Below are positions 5,164 through 10,118 of a stretch of 10,118 nt of DNA, one piece after another (positions within the stretch are counted from its first letter, which is position 1; every line of letters begins with the position of its first letter). Position numbers and translations under genes: made by a program. Source of the DNA: Campylobacterota bacterium (GTDB lineage Bacteria > Campylobacterota > Campylobacteria > Campylobacterales > Sulfurimonadaceae); the NCBI GenBank assembly GCA_013153755.1, contig JAADDU010000100.1, positions 1 to 10,118 on the forward strand, written 5' to 3'. Under the pieces are notes generated by a model that worked only from the letters and a program-made list of their open reading frames with translations, had not been told where the DNA came from and did no database searches.

Positions 5164-7671
5164 TTGGATTTAAAACTACAGATAGAAGATATCATAGAAA
5201 AAAATGGCTCAGATTTTGAGCTTAGTAAGCTTTTTAAAGCCTATATAAATGAGTATAAGAGCTCACTTCCTGAGCTTTTTGAGAGTTCTCAAGGTAAAGA
5301 CTTCTTAGTAAAACATACAAAAAAACTAGACTCTATAATATCTTTAATGTATAACACCACTCTTAGACGCATCTTTGGAAACTACTTACCTATGAAAAGT
5401 TCTATCCCTGTTGCTGTAGTCGCACTTGGTAGTTATGGACGGGAGCAACTTTGTGTGCATAGTGATATAGATATACTTATAGTATATGAAAATATTGATG
5501 GCTATAACACCCACCTAATCATGGAAAAACTTTTCTATCTAGCACTAGATTCTGGGTTAAAGCTCGGACATAGAGTTCACACTACAGATGACTTATTTAA
5601 AGCATCAAATGAAGATGTAACCATAAAAACATCCTTAATGGAATCTCGCTTGATTATAGGTTCCCCTTTTACATGGCACGAAACACAAAGACAACTTACA
5701 AAGATAAGACTTTATAACCAAAAAGAGTTTATACTCGCAAAAATCGAAGAAGCTCAAATAAGACGCAAAAAGTACCCAACATCTATGCAGCCAAATATAA
5801 AAGAGAGTGTGGGAGGGCTTCGTGATTCTCAATTACTTTACTGGATAGCAAATACAATATATGGCATTAAAAGTTTAAAAGATTTAAGTCAAAAAGTTTT
5901 TTCAGATGATGAGTATAGAGAGTATCGTATAGCCTTAGAGCTTTTATTTCGTGTTAGAAGTGCACTGCATCTAATCACAAATAAGCAAGAAGACAGGCTC
6001 ATACTAGAGCATATACCTCAAGTTTCTAAAATGTTAGGTTTTAAAAATGAACAAAAACTAGTTACAAAAGTTCTTCAAGCATTATGGCGTATAAATAACT
6101 TCACTCAGATTTTTGTAAAAAAGATGCTTAGACCATATATTAGAGATACAAAATTTATAAAAAACTTTAAACATAACCGTATAACTCATGGTATTTACTT
6201 AGTAGATGATAGACTTTATGCCTCTTATAACCTAAAAGTACAACCCATAAATAACATCTTAAAGCTTTTAATTTCACTTGAAGATAAGAACTATCATTTT
6301 GATGCTGGTTTTTTAAACTTACTCACATACTGTGATATATCTCCACAATTTAAAAAGAAAACTTACACACTTTTTAAAGAGTTCTTTAAAAGAGAGCATA
6401 TATACTGTTTTTTAAAACTCTTTTATGATGCTGGGATACTACATAAACTATTTTTTAATTTCAAAAAAGTACTGCATCTACCTCAGTTTGATGGTTATCA
6501 TCACTATCCTGTAGATATTCACTCCATTAAATCTATACAAGCACTTGAAAATATCAAAGAAAATTTTATAAAAGAATTATATGATGAATTAAGTGCAGAT
6601 GAAAAGTTATTGCTAAAAGTAGTAGTTTTATTTCACGATACAGGTAAAGGTCGTAAACAAGATCATAGTGAGGTTGGAGCAAAACTTATAGTACCTTTTG
6701 CAAATAGACTTGGACTAAATGAAAAACTTATACAAAGAGCAGTTATACTCATAAAACATCATGTACTTATGAGTAATGTAGCCTTTAAAGAAAACATCCA
6801 CAATGAAAAAACTCTCTATAAATTTATGTCAAATATAAAAGATACAAAAAATCTAAAGCTTTTATATATCTTAACTTATGCAGATATAAATGGAGTTGGG
6901 GGGAACACTTATAACTCTTTTAACTCTAAACTTTTAAATGATTTATATAAAAGTGCCTTAGAAGTCTCACAAAATAGCGATAGAATCACAGATGCTTCTA
7001 AAAGAATCACTATAGAAAAGAGAGTTAAAAACCATAATGAGTTTAAAAACCTACCAAAATTACTTCAAACTAAACTACTTAGAGTTGAATCAAACCTATT
7101 TTTCTTTAAACACACACCTCTTGACATCATAAAAATTGCAAAAAAAGCAAAAGAGATGAAAGAATATGATTTTCATATAGATGCTATAAACTCTCTAAGT
7201 ATAGAGATATATAGAAAAGTACCACTAAACATAGGCTACCTTTTAGCAACACTTAGCCATTTAGATGTCGCGTCTATGGAGATTTTTACACTTTTTGATG
7301 GTATAAAATACTTCAAAATTGAGTTTATAAAAAATGTTAATGGAAATGAACTCCTAGAGGTTGAAGAGATTGTTAAAAATGCTTTTGATATGGATAGATT
7401 AGTTCCTCTAAAAAAAGTTGATTTAAGTAACAAAGAGATAAGTATAGATTGTGAGCATTCACTAACTTATGCTCAGATAACTATAAATACTAAAAACCAA
7501 CTAGGACTCTTAGCATACATAATGGACTGCTTTGAAAACCTAGGTATAAACATAGTAACAGCTAAGATTTACTCAACTAAGCACAAAGTAAGAGATAGCT
7601 TCTTAATGGAAAAACAAAACAATATATGCCATAATAGTGACAAAATTTATAAATTATTAACTCAAGGATAA
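5164..7671 (+). CDS. glnD: [Protein-PII] uridylyltransferase/uridylyl-removing enzyme
   Basis: This 835-residue protein is close to the family length. GlnD senses glutamine in the cytoplasm. It uridylylates the PII protein when glutamine is low and removes UMP when it is high. Domains in order are as follows. The nucleotidyltransferase domain has GSYGREQLCVHSDIDIL (89-105), with the metal aspartates D101 and D103. A GlnD-type helical region contains the ESVGGLRD motif (214-221). The HD hydrolase domain has HHYPVDIH (446-453) and FHDTGKG (490-496), with the HD pair H491-D492, then H501 and KHH (531-533). Two C-terminal ACT domains follow, one divergent (about 679-720) and one clear (about 769-816, NQLGLLAYIMDCFENLGI core). 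The start is TTG, which usually lowers translation. It has its own promoter and ends 3 bases before glmS. It holds two antisense 10-mer repeats (5964, 6471). Confidence 0.93.
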   Translation: MDLKLQIEDIIEKNGSDFELSKLFKAYINEYKSSLPELFESSQGKDFLVKHTKKLDSIISLMYNTTLRRIFGNYLPMKSSIPVAVVALGSYGREQLCVHSDIDILIVYENIDGYNTHLIMEKLFYLALDSGLKLGHRVHTTDDLFKASNEDVTIKTSLMESRLIIGSPFTWHETQRQLTKIRLYNQKEFILAKIEEAQIRRKKYPTSMQPNIKESVGGLRDSQLLYWIANTIYGIKSLKDLSQKVFSDDEYREYRIALELLFRVRSALHLITNKQEDRLILEHIPQVSKMLGFKNEQKLVTKVLQALWRINNFTQIFVKKMLRPYIRDTKFIKNFKHNRITHGIYLVDDRLYASYNLKVQPINNILKLLISLEDKNYHFDAGFLNLLTYCDISPQFKKKTYTLFKEFFKREHIYCFLKLFYDAGILHKLFFNFKKVLHLPQFDGYHHYPVDIHSIKSIQALENIKENFIKELYDELSADEKLLLKVVVLFHDTGKGRKQDHSEVGAKLIVPFANRLGLNEKLIQRAVILIKHHVLMSNVAFKENIHNEKTLYKFMSNIKDTKNLKLLYILTYADINGVGGNTYNSFNSKLLNDLYKSALEVSQNSDRITDASKRITIEKRVKNHNEFKNLPKLLQTKLLRVESNLFFFKHTPLDIIKIAKKAKEMKEYDFHIDAINSLSIEIYRKVPLNIGYLLATLSHLDVASMEIFTLFDGIKYFKIEFIKNVNGNELLEVEEIVKNAFDMDRLVPLKKVDLSNKEISIDCEHSLTYAQITINTKNQLGLLAYIMDCFENLGINIVTAKIYSTKHKVRDSFLMEKQNNICHNSDKIYKLLTQG
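5964..5973 (-). repeat. TAGATGCAGT repeat copy 6, antisense in glnD
   Basis: An exact copy on the strand opposite to glnD. The sense strand encodes Ala-Leu-His-Leu, so the sequence is not explained by a favoured Asp-Ala codon pair. Confidence 0.7.
6471..6480 (-). repeat. TAGATGCAGT repeat copy 7, antisense in glnD
   Basis: An exact copy on the strand opposite to glnD, where the sense strand encodes Val-Leu-His-Leu. Confidence 0.7.
7664..7668 (+). promoter_or_regulatory. Ribosome binding site of glmS inside the end of glnD
   Basis: AAGGA lies 6 bases before ATG 7675 and overlaps the last codons of glnD, which indicates translational coupling. Confidence 0.6.
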
Positions 7672-7674
7672 AAA

Positions 7675-9489
7675 ATGTGTGGCATAGTTGGATATTTGGG
7701 CGAAAAAAACACTAAAGAGATTTTACTAGATGGACTCAAAGAGTTGGAGTATAGAGGTTACGATTCAGCAGGGATTGCCGTTTTACAAAAAGGTCACTTT
7801 AGTAACTATAAAGCTATCGGTAAACTTGTAAATCTTGAAGAAAAAACGAAAGATTTCACGACTGAAGGTTTTGCAATAGGTATAGGTCATACTCGTTGGG
7901 CTACACATGGTAAACCAACAGAACTAAATGCCCATCCACACTTAGGGGAATGTTCTTATGTTGTTCACAATGGTATCATAGAAAACTACATGGAACTCAA
8001 AAAAAGTTTACAAAAAGATGGTGTTGTTTTTTTAAGTCAAACAGATACAGAAGTAATCGTACATCAATTTGAAAAAAACTTAAGTACATCAACTGATGCT
8101 TTTGAAGCATTTAAACAAACTATCAAAGAACTAGATGGTGCTTATGCTATCTTACTTGTAACAAAGTCTATGCCAGATACCATCTTTTTTGCAAAAAATG
8201 GCTCTCCTATGCTTATGGGTATAAACTATGAGGGTGAAAAGTTTTTTGCATCATCAGACACACCACTTATAGGTCATGCAAGTGATGTAAACTACTTTGA
8301 TGATGGAGATTTTGGATATGTTAGTGCTAAAGAGATAGCTATCTTTGGAAATGATGGTATTAAAAAAGAAGCTAAATTTTCAAAACTATCTCAAAACAAA
8401 CTCTCAGCTCAAAAAGATGGTTATAGATTTTTCATGGAAAAAGAGATTTATGAACAAAGTAATGTAATAGCAGACACTCTTTTAGGCAGACTTGCAGACG
8501 ATGAAGTTATTTTTGATGAGTTAGATGCAGTGCTTTTTGATGGTATAAATGAGATAAAGCTTTGTGCTTGTGGTACATCTTATCACTCAGCACTTAGTGC
8601 ATCTTATCTATTTGAAAGATACGCTAAAGTAAAAACTTCTGTAGAGATTGCAAGTGAGTTTAGATATAGAGAACCCATAATGACAAAAGATACCCTTTTT
8701 GTTGTTATATCTCAAAGTGGTGAAACTGCTGATACACTAGAAACATTAAAAATGGCAAAAGAAGCTGGTCTTAAAACACTTGTTATTTGTAATGTTGACA
8801 ACTCATCTATGGTTAGAATCGCAGACGCAACCATACTTGCTCGTGCTGGGATTGAAAAAGGTGTAGCATCTACAAAAGCTTTTGCTACACAAGTTACTAT
8901 ATTTTGGATGTTAAGTCTTTATGTAGCAAAACTTAAAAAATCACTACCAAATGATGAGATAGCAAAACAGATAGAACTCATAAGAGAGATTCCATTGTCT
9001 GTAAAAGTTACAGACTCTATGCATGAAAGATTAAAAAGATTATCTAAACGATATCTTCATGGGCATGGATTTTTCTTCATAGGTAGGGACATATTTTTCC
9101 CTCTAGCACTAGAGGGTGCATTAAAATTAAAAGAGATAAGTTATCTTCATGCAGAAGGTTATCCTAGTGGAGAGATGAAACATGGTCCTATCGCTTTAGC
9201 AGATCCAGAACTATTTACAATCGCCCTACTTCCAGAACACCTACACTATGAAAAATCAAAAAGTAATGTAGAAGAACTTAGTGCAAGGGATTCAACCATA
9301 TGTGCTATAAGTTCACTAGAATTTGATAAAGCAGATGACTTTATCCCTATAAATCGATGCAAGCACTATATGTTAGAATTTTTTGAAATGATGGTTGTTG
9401 TTCAACTACTCTCACTAGAAATTTCTGTCCGTTTAGGTAATGATGTAGATATGCCTAGAAACCTTGCAAAAAGTGTTACTGTAGAATAA
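7675..9489 (+). CDS. glmS: Glutamine--fructose-6-phosphate aminotransferase (isomerizing)
   Basis: This 604-residue enzyme makes glucosamine-6-phosphate from fructose-6-phosphate and glutamine, the first step to UDP-GlcNAc for peptidoglycan and lipid A. The N-terminal class II glutaminase domain starts MCGIVGYLG with the nucleophile C2. It has YRGYDSAGI (26-34), HTRWATHG (72-79, R74), HNG (98-100) and QTDTE (122-126, D124). Two SIS sugar-isomerase domains follow. SIS1 has CGTSYHS (299-305) and SQSGET (346-351). SIS2 has ALKLKEISY (482-490, catalytic Glu487) and GEMKHGP (499-505, His503). The C-terminal DMPRNLAKSVTVE carries the conserved K599 that forms the sugar Schiff base. No residues are missing. 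It follows glnD by 3 bases, probably in one transcript. No glmS ribozyme space exists upstream. Confidence 0.97.
   Translation: MCGIVGYLGEKNTKEILLDGLKELEYRGYDSAGIAVLQKGHFSNYKAIGKLVNLEEKTKDFTTEGFAIGIGHTRWATHGKPTELNAHPHLGECSYVVHNGIIENYMELKKSLQKDGVVFLSQTDTEVIVHQFEKNLSTSTDAFEAFKQTIKELDGAYAILLVTKSMPDTIFFAKNGSPMLMGINYEGEKFFASSDTPLIGHASDVNYFDDGDFGYVSAKEIAIFGNDGIKKEAKFSKLSQNKLSAQKDGYRFFMEKEIYEQSNVIADTLLGRLADDEVIFDELDAVLFDGINEIKLCACGTSYHSALSASYLFERYAKVKTSVEIASEFRYREPIMTKDTLFVVISQSGETADTLETLKMAKEAGLKTLVICNVDNSSMVRIADATILARAGIEKGVASTKAFATQVTIFWMLSLYVAKLKKSLPNDEIAKQIELIREIPLSVKVTDSMHERLKRLSKRYLHGHGFFFIGRDIFFPLALEGALKLKEISYLHAEGYPSGEMKHGPIALADPELFTIALLPEHLHYEKSKSNVEELSARDSTICAISSLEFDKADDFIPINRCKHYMLEFFEMMVVVQLLSLEISVRLGNDVDMPRNLAKSVTVE
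8522..8531 (+). repeat. TAGATGCAGT repeat copy 8, in glmS
   Basis: An exact copy in the linker before SIS1 of glmS, encoding Leu-Asp-Ala-Val. It is the only copy in glmS and the last in the window. The ninth exact copy is the right arm of the inverted pair at 5009-5018. Confidence 0.7.
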
Positions 9490-9495
9490 TAAAAT

Positions 9496-10118
9496 ATGAA
9501 AACAAAGACTAAAATACTTCTTAGTATGACTTTTATATTTTTTTTACTTGGTTTTACAAATATTATAAATATATTTTTCAACTTCAAGCATACTATAGTA
9601 TCTAATGCTTTTGAAAAATCTGAACTAGTAGCAAACATAGTAAAAGATGGTCTTACTGCTCATATGGTAAACAATACAATGCCAAAGAGAAAATACTTTT
9701 TAGATCAAATCTCTAAAAACAATGAGATTAAATCTCTTTGGATTATAAGAGGTGATAATGTAAAAAAACAGTATGGCGATGGCTTTATAGATGAAAATAT
9801 TCAAGACAAAATAGATGAAACTGTTTTAAAAAATGGCAAAACACAGCAAATACTTACAGAAAATATAAATGAGATGATTTTAAGAGTTACTATTCCATAT
9901 ATAGCTACTCACAAAAATGAAAGTATTGACTGTCTATCTTGCCATAATGTTCAAGAAGGTGATACTTTAGGTGCTATCAGTATGGAGTTTGATATTAGCA
10001 AACTTAGAACAAATGGTGCTGTAACACTTTTAAAAATAATAAGCATAAATTTAATCTTTGTTACACTTATACTTTTACTCATAAACTATTATATATCACC
10101 ATTTACTAGATTATTATA
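9496..10118 (+). CDS. Two-TM sensor with periplasmic haem c (CxxCH) motif, N-terminal part cut by window edge
   Basis: The ORF is open to the right edge, with 207 codons visible. Hydrophobic segment 1 (about residues 8-30, after a basic MKTKTK) and segment 2 (about 177-199) bracket a periplasmic domain of about 145 residues. That domain contains CLSCH (C146, C149, H150), the c-type haem attachment motif CxxCH, followed by NVQEGDTLGAISMEFDISKLR, a typical end of a sensor domain just before the second membrane helix. This is the layout of haem-containing sensor domains of histidine kinases, chemoreceptors or GGDEF/EAL proteins. The output domain lies beyond the window. It starts 6 bases after glmS with no clear Shine-Dalgarno sequence. 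Likely ligands are redox state, O2 or NO, inferred from the haem only. Confidence 0.75.
   Translation, partial: MKTKTKILLSMTFIFFLLGFTNIINIFFNFKHTIVSNAFEKSELVANIVKDGLTAHMVNNTMPKRKYFLDQISKNNEIKSLWIIRGDNVKKQYGDGFIDENIQDKIDETVLKNGKTQQILTENINEMILRVTIPYIATHKNESIDCLSCHNVQEGDTLGAISMEFDISKLRTNGAVTLLKIISINLIFVTLILLLINYYISPFTRLL

Noticed and set aside
6898..6903. G6 tract in glnD as a phase-variable switch
   Set aside because: Campylobacterota contingency tracts are normally eight or more Gs in surface genes. This one is short and encodes Gly residues in frame.
1759..8531. TAGATGCAGT copies as a CRISPR array or IS footprint
   Set aside because: Copies are irregularly spaced, on both strands and inside intact genes. 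There are no spacers and no target-site duplications.

Overview
The window looks like a chromosomal segment of a Campylobacterota (Epsilonproteobacteria) member, probably of the Sulfurimonas/Arcobacter type. The evidence is its low G+C, its compact gene packing with short overlaps, a two-domain WaaF with the C-x2-C-x4-C-x6-C tail, and a full-length GlnD next to GlmS. The genus is inferred from protein character only and cannot be fixed from the sequence.

Layout. Positions 1-1721 (+) hold a tight three-gene glycan module: the C-terminal end of a Kdo/WaaP-type LPS kinase, a polysaccharide deacetylase with a probable TTG start, and a WaaE-like GT2 glycosyltransferase. The genes overlap by 11 and 4 bases. 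Positions 1710-2669 (-) hold a GT9 heptosyltransferase-like gene that converges on the GT2 gene with a 12-base overlap. After a 37-base divergent gap comes 2707-3987 (+), a membrane-anchored glycosidase-like protein with a clan GH-A look. A strong 20-bp hairpin follows, then waaF (4063-5040), a terminator-like hairpin with a promoter, glnD (5164-7671, TTG start) and glmS (7675-9489). The right edge cuts a two-TM sensor with a periplasmic CxxCH haem c motif (9496 to end).

The left 5 kb is a lipid A/core assembly locus: kinase, deacetylase, GT2, GT9, WaaF and a glycosidase-like protein. The right half joins nitrogen sensing (GlnD) to glutamine-dependent amino-sugar synthesis (GlmS). GlmS supplies glucosamine-6-phosphate for peptidoglycan and lipid A, so it links the two halves metabolically.

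The most unusual signal is not a gene. The 10-mer TAGATGCAGT (reverse ACTGCATCTA) occurs nine times exactly, and its 8-base core TAGATGCA 18 times, on both strands. Copies fall in several coding contexts, one spans a stop codon, and one forms a 9-bp inverted pair near the 3' end of waaF. All copies lie between 1759 and 8531, and 15 of the 18 cores lie in the GT9/glycosidase/waaF block. The flanking glycan module and the sensor gene have none. This resembles the behaviour of DNA uptake sequences (USS/DUS) in Pasteurellaceae and Neisseriaceae. I know of no such signal described in this phylum.
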